Source: Aeromonas jandaei (GTDB lineage Bacteria; Pseudomonadota; Gammaproteobacteria; Enterobacterales; Aeromonadaceae). Taken from it: 64,000 nt of DNA. Under the pieces are notes generated by a model that saw nothing but the letters and a program-made list of their open reading frames with translations, had not been told where the DNA came from and ran no database searches. Of the stretch, positions 19,258-31,347 are shown in pieces; the stretch's first letter is position 1, and each line of letters starts with the position of its first letter. Position numbers and translations under genes: made by a program. Where the stretch lies: positions 662,001 to 726,000 of the forward strand of contig NZ_CP149571.1 in assembly GCF_037890695.1 (NCBI RefSeq), given 5' to 3'.

Positions 19258-19290
19258 AAAAAACCGGAGCCTGTGGGCTCCGGTTTTTTT
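19258..19290. terminator. Terminator between malZ and the convergent PduO-like gene
   Basis: Perfect 8-bp stem CCGGAGCC / GGCTCCGG with loop TGTG, seven T residues on the plus strand and A residues before it. It can stop transcription from malZ and possibly from the opposing gene. Confidence 0.88.
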
Positions 19291-19349
19291 ATGCGCCACA
19301 GCTGGCCAGTCGTAGCCTTGTGCAGGCCACCAGCGAGCCGGGCTGAGCA

Positions 19350-19883
19350 TCAGTAGTTGATGCTGACGTAGGGCACTTCCGGCACCAGCCACAGCTGTTT
19401 GAGATAGACGGTGAGCACGAAGAAGAAGTTGGCCAGCAGGTTGGCGAAACGGTAGAGGATGGGGTCAAAGCTGACACCGCTCTCCTCGAGGCGCACCAGC
19501 AGTCGCACCACCTTCTTGCTGCCACAGCGGCACAGATGAAGGGTCGGGATCGGTTGCGGCCCCTGCGGTAGAACAAAACCGGTGACCCGGCCCCGGCTCG
19601 CCTCGTTGTAGTGATCGTAACGGGCCTTGAGCCACTCAAGGTCTGCCTCGAAGATCCCCAGCTTGCCGCGCACCGAACCGTTGAGGTTATAGATAAGCCG
19701 CTGCAACGCCGCGAGATCCGCCAGCATGGGCGCAATATCGGCATCCGGCGCAAGGTGTGACAGCACGGCGCCGACCTGGCAGCAGAGTTCGTCAGTGGCG
19801 ATCTCGAAGTCACACTTGAGCGAGGTTTCGAAGATGAAGGGGTAGCAAAGCTCGCGCTTGTCTCTGGGCTTTTTCGGGTTCAT
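19350..19883 (-). CDS. Cob(I)alamin adenosyltransferase-like protein (PduO family)
   Basis: A 177-residue helical protein. The pattern IATDELCCQVGAVLSHL, LQRLIYNLNGSV, GFVLPQGPQPIPTLHLCRCGSKKVVRLL and FANLLANFFFVLTVYLK follows the PduO-type ATP:cob(I)alamin adenosyltransferase fold (VDELN, F.LPGG, LH.AR...R, LNRLSD.LFVLAR). Divergence is marked: the basic N-terminal phosphate loop is altered, and HLCRCGSKKVVR replaces the usual arginine-rich active-site helix. Catalytic activity is therefore uncertain and it may be a degenerate or specialised paralogue. No cobalamin-dependent enzyme gene is near. The start has no strong Shine-Dalgarno. Confidence 0.6.
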   Translation of the reverse strand: MNPKKPRDKRELCYPFIFETSLKCDFEIATDELCCQVGAVLSHLAPDADIAPMLADLAALQRLIYNLNGSVRGKLGIFEADLEWLKARYDHYNEASRGRVTGFVLPQGPQPIPTLHLCRCGSKKVVRLLVRLEESGVSFDPILYRFANLLANFFFVLTVYLKQLWLVPEVPYVSINY

Positions 19884-19900
19884 TGGCTGGCCGCATCGGG

Positions 19901-19944
19901 AAAAAGGCCAGTTTGCCAGCCATCGCAGGAGCTGGCAAACGGCC
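19901..19944 (-). terminator. Terminator after the DUF5610-like gene
   Basis: On the minus strand the perfect 10-bp stem GTTTGCCAGC / GCTGGCAAAC, extended by GGCC pairs, is followed by TTTTT. Confidence 0.85.
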
Positions 19945-19977
19945 GGTCAGGAGTTAATCAATCCCGATGGCAAGCAC

Positions 19978-21126
19978 TCAGGCACTCTTGCCGCTGCTGG
20001 CAGGGTCGGTCGCGGGCTGGAACTGGCTCAGCATCCGCAGCGCCTGCAGCATGCGTTCGTTGAAGCTGGTGAAACTGCTGACCTGCGCCGGATCAGTCTG
20101 CCCACGCGCAGCCAGCACGGCCGGGGTCAGCGCCTGCTGCTGGGACTCCGGCAGCACGGCATCGGCCTGCTTCTGTACCTCGTCCAGCTTGGGCAGATAG
20201 TCGGCAAAGGGCTTGAGCAGATCCTGCAGCGAGCTGGCCCCCTGATAGGTCTGGCTCAGCTTGACGCTCTGCTTGAGCTTGAGCGAGTAAGAGGCCAGCT
20301 GGGTGTCATCCAGCTTCAGGTCGCCCGCCTTCTTCAGCACATCATCCAGATTGCCGGAGAAGAAGTCGCCGGCCAGACCGTCGATCCCCTTGACCAGCTT
20401 GCCGATGGAGTCCATCTCCTCCTTGCTGAGATCCCCCTCCAGCGAAAAGCTGAAGCTCTGGCTCGATTTGAGACTGAACTGGCTGCCGCTGTCGCTCTTC
20501 TGGGATCGGGTCTGCCAGTTGTCGTTGAAGCGCAGCACCACCTTGTCGCCATCCTTGGTCTGGATCTCCAGCGAACCCTGCTGGCGACTGGCCATCTCGG
20601 CCTGCCCCATATCGGTAGTGGAGACCTTGCCAAAGAACTCCTTCTCGAACTCGTCGAGCCCCTTCTGGATCAATTTGTAGCTCTGATCCATGCCGGTCTT
20701 GATATCGCCGTTGTCAGCCCAGTCACCCAGCTGCTTGCGGGCATCACCAAAGCCCTTGTCCACCCCTTTGCGAGCCTGCTCCATCATGCCGGTCAGGGTA
20801 TCATCCGACTTGCCGTCGGCGCGGGCAGCACCCAGCCGTCCGGTGACAAACTGCAACACGTTGTCCGCCACCGACTGGAAGTCGAACAGGGTATCCGGGG
20901 TAACCTCTTCCGGCTGATCCTGGGTCTTGGGCGCCTGATAGCTCTGCCCGTTTATCTCCAGCGCAAACTGCAGCGCCTGCTGGATCAGCACCTGTGCCCA
21001 TTTCGGGGGCTTGTGCAAGGAGACCTCATCCTCGCTGTTGAGCTGTTTTGACTCCGCCTGTTGCGGCGATTTGGGAGAAACACCCACTCCCATGGGTTGG
21101 GCTGCGCCCACGCCGTCGATCTGCAT
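19978..21126 (-). CDS. Uncharacterised DUF5610-like protein
   Basis: A 382-residue protein with no signal peptide. It begins MQIDGVGAAQPMGVGVSPKS and is hydrophilic, rich in Gln, Asp, Ser and Lys. A conserved segment KPPKWAQVLIQQALQFALEI is followed by TPDTLFDFQSVADNVLQFVTGRL and long helical stretches, then a Ser-rich acidic middle (SLKSSQSFSFSLEG). This resembles the DUF5610 family from marine and aquatic gammaproteobacteria; I rely on memory for that assignment. The function is unknown. The frame could start at 21177, but ATG 21126 has GGGAGG 7 nt upstream. It is transcribed divergently from trmA and ends at a strong terminator. Confidence 0.65.
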   Translation of the reverse strand: MQIDGVGAAQPMGVGVSPKSPQQAESKQLNSEDEVSLHKPPKWAQVLIQQALQFALEINGQSYQAPKTQDQPEEVTPDTLFDFQSVADNVLQFVTGRLGAARADGKSDDTLTGMMEQARKGVDKGFGDARKQLGDWADNGDIKTGMDQSYKLIQKGLDEFEKEFFGKVSTTDMGQAEMASRQQGSLEIQTKDGDKVVLRFNDNWQTRSQKSDSGSQFSLKSSQSFSFSLEGDLSKEEMDSIGKLVKGIDGLAGDFFSGNLDDVLKKAGDLKLDDTQLASYSLKLKQSVKLSQTYQGASSLQDLLKPFADYLPKLDEVQKQADAVLPESQQQALTPAVLAARGQTDPAQVSSFTSFNERMLQALRMLSQFQPATDPASSGKSA

Positions 21127-21296
21127 AATGTGTCCTCCCACCATGCCTGTAGATCCGGTATCGGCCTGACTGAACACTTCTTGACCACAAAATGCTGGAC
21201 AATCTGCGGCTGGCTTTTAAAATCGGGCCCCTTTGGGTGGCCTGTTGCCATCCCGCGATTTCGACCCGGCCCGGCCGGTGTGCACATGAGGTATCT

Positions 21297-22430
21297 ATGA
21301 CCCAGTCCCAACAGCCTTCTGCGGATGCTCCGGCGCCAAGAACCCCGGCCGACTATCAGGCCCAGCTCGATGAGAAGAGCGCGCGCCTCACCGGGCTGTT
21401 TGCCAGCTTCAACCCTCCCGCGCTGGAGGTGCACAGCTCACCGGCGGAGTACTACCGGATGCGCGCCGAATTTCGCATCTGGCACGAAGGGGACGACCTC
21501 TTCCACTGCATGTATGCCCCGGCGACCAAAGAGATTATCCGGGTCGACCACTTCCCCACTGCCTGCCGCCTCATCAACCAGCTGATGCCGGTGCTGCTGG
21601 AGGGGCTACGCCCCCATCAGGTGCTGCGTCGCAAGCTGTTCCAGATCGACTACCTCTCCACCCAGTCCGGCCAAATCATCGTCAGCCTGCTCTACCATCG
21701 CAAGCTGGAGAACGAGTGGCAGCAGGCCGCCGAGGCACTGCAGGCCGATCTGCGCGCCAAAGGTTTCGAGCTGCAGCTGATTGGCCGCGCCCACAAGCAG
21801 AAGATCTGTCTGGGCGATGACTTTGTCATCGAGCAGCTCAACGTGGCCGGCCGCCAGCTCATCTACAAACAGGTGGAGAATAGCTTCACCCAACCCAATG
21901 CCGCCATCAACGAGCAGATGTTGGGCTGGGCGCTGGAAGTCACCAACGGCAGCGAGGGTGACCTGCTGGAGCTCTACTGTGGCAACGGCAACTTCTCCAT
22001 CGCGCTGGCGCAGAACTTCCGCAAGGTGCTGGCCACCGAGATTGCCAAGCCGAGCGTCGACTCCGCCCAGTTCAATATCGCGGCCAACGGCGTCGACAAC
22101 CTGATCATCCTGCGCATGTCGGCCGAGGAGTTCACCATGGCGATGCGTGGCGAGCGGGAGTTCAACCGCCTCAAGGGGGTCGATCTCGGCGCTTACCAGT
22201 GCAACACCATCTTCGTCGACCCGCCCCGCGCCGGTCTCGACGATGCCACCGTCAAGCTGGTGCAGGAGTACGACAACATCCTCTACATCTCCTGCAACCC
22301 CGAAACCCTGCAAGCCAACATGGCGGTGCTGGGCGAAACCCACGAGATCGCCCGCTTTGCCCTGTTCGACCAGTTCCCCTGGACCCACCATATGGAGGCC
22401 GGGGTCTACCTGCGCCGCAAGGCGGGTTGA
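21297..22430 (+). CDS. trmA: tRNA (uracil-5)-methyltransferase TrmA
   Basis: A 377-residue SAM-dependent enzyme that makes ribothymidine at U54 of tRNA (and m5U in tmRNA). The RNA-binding N-terminal region is followed by the SAM site [15 protein letters not shown], the DPPRAGLD motif, and the catalytic cysteine in ISCNPETL (about residue 335). The C-terminus [16 protein letters not shown] contains the base glutamate. It lacks the N-terminal iron-sulfur TRAM domain of RumA, which separates it from RlmD. The start ATG 21297 has GAGG upstream; a longer frame from 21192 is not supported. It ends at a bidirectional terminator. Confidence 0.96.
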   Translation: MTQSQQPSADAPAPRTPADYQAQLDEKSARLTGLFASFNPPALEVHSSPAEYYRMRAEFRIWHEGDDLFHCMYAPATKEIIRVDHFPTACRLINQLMPVLLEGLRPHQVLRRKLFQIDYLSTQSGQIIVSLLYHRKLENEWQQAAEALQADLRAKGFELQLIGRAHKQKICLGDDFVIEQLNVAGRQLIYKQVENSFTQPNAAINEQMLGWALEVTNGSEGDLLELYCGNGNFSIALAQNFRKVLATEIAKPSVDSAQFNIAANGVDNLIILRMSAEEFTMAMRGEREFNRLKGVDLGAYQCNTIFVDPPRAGLDDATVKLVQEYDNILYISCNPETLQANMAVLGETHEIARFALFDQFPWTHHMEAGVYLRRKAG

Positions 22431-22441
22431 TTCGAAGGAAT

Positions 22442-22470
22442 AAAAAAACAGGGCCGCTTGGCCCTGTTTT
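22442..22470. terminator. Bidirectional terminator between trmA and the MCP gene
   Basis: Perfect 7-bp stem CAGGGCC / GGCCCTG with loop GCTT, flanked by seven A residues on the left and TTTT on the right. Confidence 0.88.
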
Positions 22471-22488
22471 CTATGGCACAACCGGCCA

Positions 22489-24222
22489 TTACCGCAGCCG
22501 GAAGTGGCTCACTATCTCCCTGAGCCGGTCGTAGGTCTGCTGCATCGAACCGGCGCTGGCGACCGTCGCCTCCCCGTTGTGGGTCAGCTGGCGGATCACC
22601 TCGGCGATGGCGCTCATGTTGCGGTTGATCTCCTCGGCTACCGCGCTCTGCTGCTCCGCCGCCGTGGCGATATGGCTGATGAGATCATTGATCTCCACCA
22701 CCTCTCCCGCCATCAGATCCAGCGACTCATTGACCCGGGTAGTGTTCTCGGCCGCCCCCTGACAACTCTGCTTGGTGTTCTCCATCGCCTCCACCACGGT
22801 GCGGCTACCCCGTTGCAGGCTGGCCAGCATGGTCTGGATCTCCGCCGTGCTCTGCTGGGTACGGGCGGCAAGGGAGCGTACCTCGTCGGCCACCACCGCA
22901 AATCCACGCCCCTGCTCGCCGGCACGAGCCGCCTCTATTGCTGCGTTGAGGGCCAGCAGGTTGGTCTGCTCGGCAATGCTGCCGATCACCCCCAGCACGG
23001 AGCCTATCTGCTGCACATCCTGCTGCATCGCCTCGATGGAGCGGGCAGTCTCCTCCACCTCGTCCACCAGCGCCATCACGCTGGCCATCGCCTGATCGAC
23101 CACCTGCCGGGACTGGCTCGCCAGCTGCTGGCTCTGGCCGGTAAGCCGGGCCGTGCTGGCTGCACTCTCGGAGACGGAGACCGCGGTGCGGCTCATCTCG
23201 TTGATGGCAGTCACCACCTGTTCGGTCTCGCGCACATGATCCGCCAGCAGGGACTGGGCTGCACCAGTCTGGCTGGCCAATCCGGCAATGCCGCTGTTGA
23301 GCTGACCGCTCGCCTCCTGCACCTCGCCCATCATCTCCTGCAGCCGCTCGATAAAGCGGTTGATGCCGGCTGAAATCTGGCCCAGATCATCGGTACTGGT
23401 CACCGCCAGCCGGCGGGTGAGATCGCCACTGCCGCGAGAGAGCTCCAGCACCAGATCCCGCAGCGAGAGGATGGGGCGATAAGCCACGTTGAGCGCCAGT
23501 ATGGCGAGCACCATCACCACCACGGCGACACCGAGGAGCGCCATGATGATCTGGCCGTTGAGTGCCCGGGTCATCGCCTGGATGTAGTCGAGGTCGATGT
23601 AACCGGTCAGGGTCCAGCTGTTGCCGCGAATATCCAGCTGATTGGGGCGTGCTTCGCTCTCCCCCTGCGGTTTGCTGCTGTAGAGCTCATTGCCCTGGCC
23701 GTCGGCCAGCGAGAAGTAACGCCCCTCGCCGCTCATCTTCGCCAGCAGGCTCTTGAACTCGCTCATGTCGAGGTAGTAGAGATAGGCCGAATCGGCACCG
23801 CGCGGCACCAGAATGGTGATAACCGGCTTGCCATCCACCTGTTGCAGCGGGCTGACGGTGATCTGGTTGTTGGCGGCGGGGATCAGCTTGCGCAGCGCAT
23901 CGACCTTGGCCGTATCGTTGATGACACCGCTCACGTCGAACGCCATGTCGCCGATCACCTTGACGATGTTGTGAAAGCCGGTCTCTTGCAGGGTCTTCTT
24001 GACGTTGGTCACCCCGAAGTTGAGGTTGGCGGCCAGCAGGATTTTTTGATTGATGTCGCTGGCCAGCTTCTCTTTGACCAGAGTGATCTGTTCGTTGATG
24101 TTCTTGGTCGCCTGGGTGCGGATGTAGGCGCTGATGAAGTGATTGACGCTGAACCAGGCGGTACCGATGGTGACCAGAATGGCCAGCAGCAACAGGACGT
24201 AAATCTTGACCTTGAATGGCAT
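22489..24222 (-). CDS. Methyl-accepting chemotaxis protein, last gene of the mgl operon
   Basis: A 577-residue chemoreceptor. TM1 spans residues 7-24, then a periplasmic sensor of about 200 residues (Cache-like, with VPRGADSAYLYYLDMSEFKSLL and FSLADGQGNELYSS), TM2 about 225-246, a HAMP domain, and a signalling hairpin with EQTNLLALNAAIEAARAGEQ. No CheR/CheB pentapeptide tail is present (it ends SHFRLR). The start ATG 24222 has GGAGG upstream; the frame is open to 24270 but lacks support. It begins 51 bp after mglC with no terminator between, so it is likely co-transcribed with the galactose transporter. Galactose taxis, either directly or through MglB, is the inference. Confidence 0.9.
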   Translation of the reverse strand: MPFKVKIYVLLLLAILVTIGTAWFSVNHFISAYIRTQATKNINEQITLVKEKLASDINQKILLAANLNFGVTNVKKTLQETGFHNIVKVIGDMAFDVSGVINDTAKVDALRKLIPAANNQITVSPLQQVDGKPVITILVPRGADSAYLYYLDMSEFKSLLAKMSGEGRYFSLADGQGNELYSSKPQGESEARPNQLDIRGNSWTLTGYIDLDYIQAMTRALNGQIIMALLGVAVVVMVLAILALNVAYRPILSLRDLVLELSRGSGDLTRRLAVTSTDDLGQISAGINRFIERLQEMMGEVQEASGQLNSGIAGLASQTGAAQSLLADHVRETEQVVTAINEMSRTAVSVSESAASTARLTGQSQQLASQSRQVVDQAMASVMALVDEVEETARSIEAMQQDVQQIGSVLGVIGSIAEQTNLLALNAAIEAARAGEQGRGFAVVADEVRSLAARTQQSTAEIQTMLASLQRGSRTVVEAMENTKQSCQGAAENTTRVNESLDLMAGEVVEINDLISHIATAAEQQSAVAEEINRNMSAIAEVIRQLTHNGEATVASAGSMQQTYDRLREIVSHFRLR

Positions 24223-24273
24223 GGGATCCCTCCAGAAGAGAGGGCTGGCAACGCCAACCCTCCCTGCCAATCG

Positions 24274-25284
24274 TTATTTCTTCTTGGCGTACTTCATGGA
24301 GTCCAGTGCCACCGCCAGAATGATGATGCCGCCCTTGATGATGAACTGCCAGTAAGGGCTGACGCCGATATAGGTCAAACCATAGTTGATCAGGGTGAAG
24401 ATAAGTACGCCGGTGATCACACCTGCGACAGTTCCCACCCCGCCGGCAAACGACACCCCGCCCACCACGCAGGCGGCGATGGCATCGAGCTCGTACATGA
24501 AGCCCAGGTTGTTGGTGGCACTGCCGATCCGGCCCGCTTCCAGCATGCCGCCGAAGGCGTAGAAGACCCCAGCCAGCGCATAGATCATCACCAGATTGAC
24601 CGCCACGTTGACGCCGGAGACCTTGGCTGCCTCGGGGTTGCCGCCGATGGCGAAGATGTTCTTGCCAAAGCGGGTCTTGTTCCACAGCACCCAGACAAAG
24701 ACGCTGGCAATGGCCGCGTAGAAGGTGAGGTACGAGAGTTTGAAGCCGCCGATCCGGATAAAGCCCTGGGCGAAGCTGGAGAAGCGGGGGTCAAAACCGG
24801 CCACCGGCGAGGCACCCACCGAGTCGAAGTAGAGGGAGTTGATACCGTAGACGATGATCATGGTCCCCAATGTGGTGATAAAGGGGGTCACGTTCAGATA
24901 GGCGACGATAAGACCGTTGACCAGACCGATCAGAGCACCCACCACGCACACCAGCAGGATCACCGCAGGAATGGGCACCTCCCCCAGCGTCGGGAACACC
25001 TTGTTGACGTTGGTCAGCGCCTGCAGCATGGTCGCCGCAATCAGCGCCGCCAGACCGACCTGACGACCGGCCGAGAGATCCGTCCCCTGGGTGATGATGA
25101 TACCTGCCACCCCCAGCGCGATGATGACCCGCACCGAGGACTGGGTCAGGATGTTGCTGAAGTTGGTGAGACTCAGGAAGGAGGGTTCCTTGATCACGAT
25201 GATCATGAGCAGCACCAGCAGCACCACGTAGATGCCGTTCTCCTTGAGCGCCCGCATCAGATTGAAATTTTTAGCCGACTCCAT
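24274..25284 (-). CDS. mglC: Galactose/methyl-galactoside ABC permease MglC
   Basis: A 336-residue inner-membrane permease, identical in length to E. coli MglC. It starts MESAKNFNLMRALKENGIYV and shows 8-10 hydrophobic segments. Family blocks are QGTDLSAGRQVGLAALIAAT, ITTLGTMIIVYG, KNIFAIGGNPEAAKVSGVNV and GGVSFAGGVGTVAGVITGVL. It forms the channel for beta-methylgalactoside, galactose and glucose import, powered by MglA. The start is set by AGGAAG 6 nt before ATG 25284; the frame extends to 25380 inside mglA and is not used. It starts 16 bp after mglA stops. Confidence 0.96.
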   Translation of the reverse strand: MESAKNFNLMRALKENGIYVVLLVLLMIIVIKEPSFLSLTNFSNILTQSSVRVIIALGVAGIIITQGTDLSAGRQVGLAALIAATMLQALTNVNKVFPTLGEVPIPAVILLVCVVGALIGLVNGLIVAYLNVTPFITTLGTMIIVYGINSLYFDSVGASPVAGFDPRFSSFAQGFIRIGGFKLSYLTFYAAIASVFVWVLWNKTRFGKNIFAIGGNPEAAKVSGVNVAVNLVMIYALAGVFYAFGGMLEAGRIGSATNNLGFMYELDAIAACVVGGVSFAGGVGTVAGVITGVLIFTLINYGLTYIGVSPYWQFIIKGGIIILAVALDSMKYAKKK

Positions 25285-25300
25285 AAATGTCTTCCTGTCT

Positions 25301-26821
25301 CTAGAGGTACAGAGATGCCAGGCGCAGAATCTCGCTCTGGTCAGTTTCTTTGGTGTTGACGATCCCGGCGACCCGGCCATTGCTCATGACCATGATGCGG
25401 TCGGTGATGCCGAGCAATTCGGGCATTTCGGAGGAGATGATGATGATCCCCTTCTCCTTCTTCGCCAGCTCCAGAATGAGCTGATAGATCTCGAACTTGG
25501 CCCCCACGTCGATGCCACGGGTCGGTTCGTCCAGCATCAGGATCTCCGGCTGGGTCAACAGCCAGCGGCCGATGATCACCTTCTGCTGGTTGCCCCCGGA
25601 GAGGGAGCCGATCTGGGTCTGCTGGGTCGGCGTCTTGACCCGCATGGAGTCGATGACCCACTGGGTATCGCTCTTCATCTTGTTGTCGCTGAGCAGCCCC
25701 ATGGAACCCTTGTAGTTGTCCATGTTGGCGATCAGGGAGTTGAAGGCGATATCGAGACGGGAGTAGATACCGGTAGAGCGGCGCTCCTCGGTCACCAGCG
25801 CAAAGCCGTTACGAATTGCTTCGTGGGCGTTGTGGTTGGCCACCTCTTTGCCATGCAGCTTGATGCTGCCCTGGCTGCGATCGCGAATGCCGAACAGGGT
25901 CTCGACGATGTCGGTGCGCTTGGCCCCCACCAACCCGGCGACACCGAGGATCTCCCCCTTGTGCAGGTTGAAGGTGATGTCCTGAATGGAGGGCTGGTTC
26001 TTCGCCGTCAGATGTTCGACCTCGAGGATCACCTCTTTTGGCTGGTTGGTTTTTTCCGGGAAGCGCTGGGTGAGCTCGCGGCCGACCATCATGCCGATGA
26101 TCTGATCCATGGTCATCCCCTTGAGCGGCTGGGTTGCCACCCACTGGCCATCCCGCAATATGGTGATCTCGTCACAGAGCTGGAAGATCTCCTCCATCTT
26201 GTGAGAGATGTAGACGATGCCGCACCCCTTATCCTTCAGCTTGTTGATGATCTTGAAGAGGTGACTCACCTCTTTCTCGGTCAGCGAGGAGGTGGGTTCA
26301 TCCATGATGACGATCTTGGCATCGTAGGAGAATGCCTTGGCGATCTCGATCATCTGCATCTGGGAGACGGAGAGGGTCGCCACCTTGACCCGCGGGTCGA
26401 TGTCGATATCCAGCTCCTCGAAAATGCGCTTGGTGTCTTCATACATCTTGCCGTGGTCGATGAACCACCCTTTGGTCGGATAGCGACCGAGCCACATGTT
26501 GTCCATCACCGAGCGCTGCAGCACCAGGTTGAGCTCCTGATGCACCATGGACACGCCGTTCTCCAGCGCCTCTTTGGAGGAGGTGAAGTTGATCTCCTGC
26601 CCCTTGAAGAAGATCTTGCCCTGATCCTTCTCGTAGATGCCGAACAGGCACTTGAGCAGTGTCGATTTTCCCGCTCCATTCTCGCCCATCAACGCATGCA
26701 CAGAATGAGGACGGACCCGTAAATTGACATTATCGAGTGCCTTGACGCCAGGAAAGCTCTTACTGACGTCAATCATCTCCAACAGCCATTCTGATTGTTG
26801 CTGTGTTGTCATATCAGCCAT
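25301..26821 (-). CDS. mglA: Galactose/methyl-galactoside ABC ATPase MglA
   Basis: A 506-residue protein with two fused ATP-binding halves, exactly the length of E. coli MglA. The first half has Walker [10 protein letters not shown] and signature [16 protein letters not shown]; the second has a degenerate Walker A GLVGAKRT and signature [15 protein letters not shown] with the [11 protein letters not shown]alker B. A degenerate second site is usual for sugar ABC importers of this class. It powers MglC. ATG 26821 was chosen for its family length; an in-frame TTG at 26845 would lie inside the terminator-like hairpin upstream. The ribosome site is weak, suggesting lower translation than mglB. Confidence 0.95.
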   Translation of the reverse strand: MADMTTQQQSEWLLEMIDVSKSFPGVKALDNVNLRVRPHSVHALMGENGAGKSTLLKCLFGIYEKDQGKIFFKGQEINFTSSKEALENGVSMVHQELNLVLQRSVMDNMWLGRYPTKGWFIDHGKMYEDTKRIFEELDIDIDPRVKVATLSVSQMQMIEIAKAFSYDAKIVIMDEPTSSLTEKEVSHLFKIINKLKDKGCGIVYISHKMEEIFQLCDEITILRDGQWVATQPLKGMTMDQIIGMMVGRELTQRFPEKTNQPKEVILEVEHLTAKNQPSIQDITFNLHKGEILGVAGLVGAKRTDIVETLFGIRDRSQGSIKLHGKEVANHNAHEAIRNGFALVTEERRSTGIYSRLDIAFNSLIANMDNYKGSMGLLSDNKMKSDTQWVIDSMRVKTPTQQTQIGSLSGGNQQKVIIGRWLLTQPEILMLDEPTRGIDVGAKFEIYQLILELAKKEKGIIIISSEMPELLGITDRIMVMSNGRVAGIVNTKETDQSEILRLASLYL

Positions 26822-26833
26822 CACATCTGGTTG

Positions 26834-26862
26834 AAAAAAGGGCAAGGGGATCTCCCTTGCCC
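26834..26862 (-). terminator. Intrinsic terminator/attenuator between mglB and mglA
   Basis: On the minus strand a perfect 9-bp stem GGGCAAGGG / CCCTTGCCC with a 5-nt loop is followed by six T residues. It lies 13 bp after the mglB stop and just before mglA. It should let most transcripts end after mglB, giving excess binding protein over transporter core. Confidence 0.85.
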
Positions 26863-26874
26863 TGGAGGAGGGAA

Positions 26875-27864
26875 TTATTCGAATTGGGACAGGTTGTCTT
26901 TATCTACGCCGACGTAGGGAACACGCACGACCTTGTTGACGATGTTCCACTTGGTGCCTTCACCGGCCGCTTTACCTTCAGCCAAGTTCTTGGTCAGCTC
27001 GTAGGTCGCCTTGGCCTGGTTGGCCGCATCGTTCAGCACGGTACCGGCCATGGCACCGCTCTTCACCAGTGCCAGCGCTTCAGGCAGCGCATCGACACCG
27101 AATACCGGAATGGCAGTCTTGCCCTGTGCTTTCAGTGACTCGACAGCGCCCATCGCCATGCCGTCGTTGTTGGCGATGACCACTTCGATCTTGTTGGCGT
27201 TCGGGCCGGAGATCCAGGCGTCCATCTTGTCCTTGGCCATGGCGGTATCCCACATACCGGTATCCATGTGCAGCTGCTGGGTCTTGATGCCGCCGTCGTT
27301 CAGGGTCTTGATGACGTAAGTGGTGCGCGCTTCGGCATCCGGGTGGCCCGGCTCCCCTTTCAGCAGCACATACTGGATGACGCCATCCTTGTTCAGATCC
27401 CAGGCCGGATTGGCTTTCCAGTGTTTGGCAATCAGATGACCCTGGATGATGCCTGACTCCTTGGAGTCGGTACCTACGTAGTAGGCCTTGTCGTAACTGG
27501 CCAGATCGGCAGCACTCGGCTCCTTGTTGTAGAAGACTACCGGAATATCTTCGCCACGGGCCTTCTCAATGACCACGGGAGCGGCAGCCGGGTCAACCAG
27601 GTTGATGGCCAGCGCCTTCACGCCCTTGGCCAGCAGCACATCGATCTGGTCGTTCTGCTTGGACTGGTCGTTCTGGGAGTCGTTCATCAGCAGCTCAACC
27701 CCGGGGTTGGCAGCCGCTTCCTTCTCGATCGCCTTGCGTACCACCGCCATGAAGTTGTCGTCATATTTGTAGACGGTCACCCCGATGCGGGTTTCAGCGT
27801 GGGCAGCAGTGGCACCAGCCATCAGGCCCAGCAGCAGGGCAGCAACGGTCGTCATTTTTTTCAT
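26875..27864 (-). CDS. mglB: Galactose/glucose periplasmic binding protein MglB
   Basis: A 329-residue secreted protein (E. coli MglB 332). The signal peptide [20 protein letters not shown] ends AHA, with the mature start [17 protein letters not shown]. Sugar-binding residues expected from the family appear in [17 protein letters not shown] [19 protein letters not shown]-like [19 protein letters not shown] and [10 protein letters not shown] calcium loop DLNKDGVIQ is also present. It feeds the MglAC transporter and, in E. coli, the Trg chemoreceptor. The start is ATG 27864 with GGAG upstream. It is the first gene of the operon, behind a GalR/CRP promoter. Confidence 0.97.
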   Translation of the reverse strand: MKKMTTVAALLLGLMAGATAAHAETRIGVTVYKYDDNFMAVVRKAIEKEAAANPGVELLMNDSQNDQSKQNDQIDVLLAKGVKALAINLVDPAAAPVVIEKARGEDIPVVFYNKEPSAADLASYDKAYYVGTDSKESGIIQGHLIAKHWKANPAWDLNKDGVIQYVLLKGEPGHPDAEARTTYVIKTLNDGGIKTQQLHMDTGMWDTAMAKDKMDAWISGPNANKIEVVIANNDGMAMGAVESLKAQGKTAIPVFGVDALPEALALVKSGAMAGTVLNDAANQAKATYELTKNLAEGKAAGEGTKWNIVNKVVRVPYVGVDKDNLSQFE

Positions 27865-27929
27865 TGTGTGTGCTCCGATGTATCTATCCATGAGTTGTAG
27901 GGTGGCGAGCTATTGAGCAATCGCCCTTC

Positions 27930-27991
27930 AATGTAATCAATTTGTTGTCATTTCTTCTGTGATCATGACGACAAAATGAAAACGATTACAC
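27930..27991 (-). promoter_or_regulatory. mgl promoter: GalR operator, CRP site and -10
   Basis: On the minus strand: operator GTGTAATCGTTTTCAT (27991-27976), CRP-like site TGTCG-N6-TCACA (27973-27958) and -10 TACATT (27935-27930). If transcription starts near 27924, the CRP site centres at about -41.5 (class II) and the operator at about -60, as in the E. coli gal promoter. Confidence 0.7.
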
Positions 27992-28108
27992 TCTGTTACA
28001 TTGAATCTTTTTCTTATTTTTCAGTAACATAAATCTCAGTGTTAATTTTTGGACTCAATCTGTTCCGCAGCATTGAGGCTAGTCGCTAACGGGCTGTTGT
28101 CAAAAAGC

Positions 28109-31264
<3,156 letters not shown>

Positions 31265-31347
31265 TAATTTTGTTAAGTAAAGCGGAGTAAAAACCATTAA
31301 AAATAGGTAAAACAATAAAAGCTCGATAAATGAGCCGCAAACGGCCC

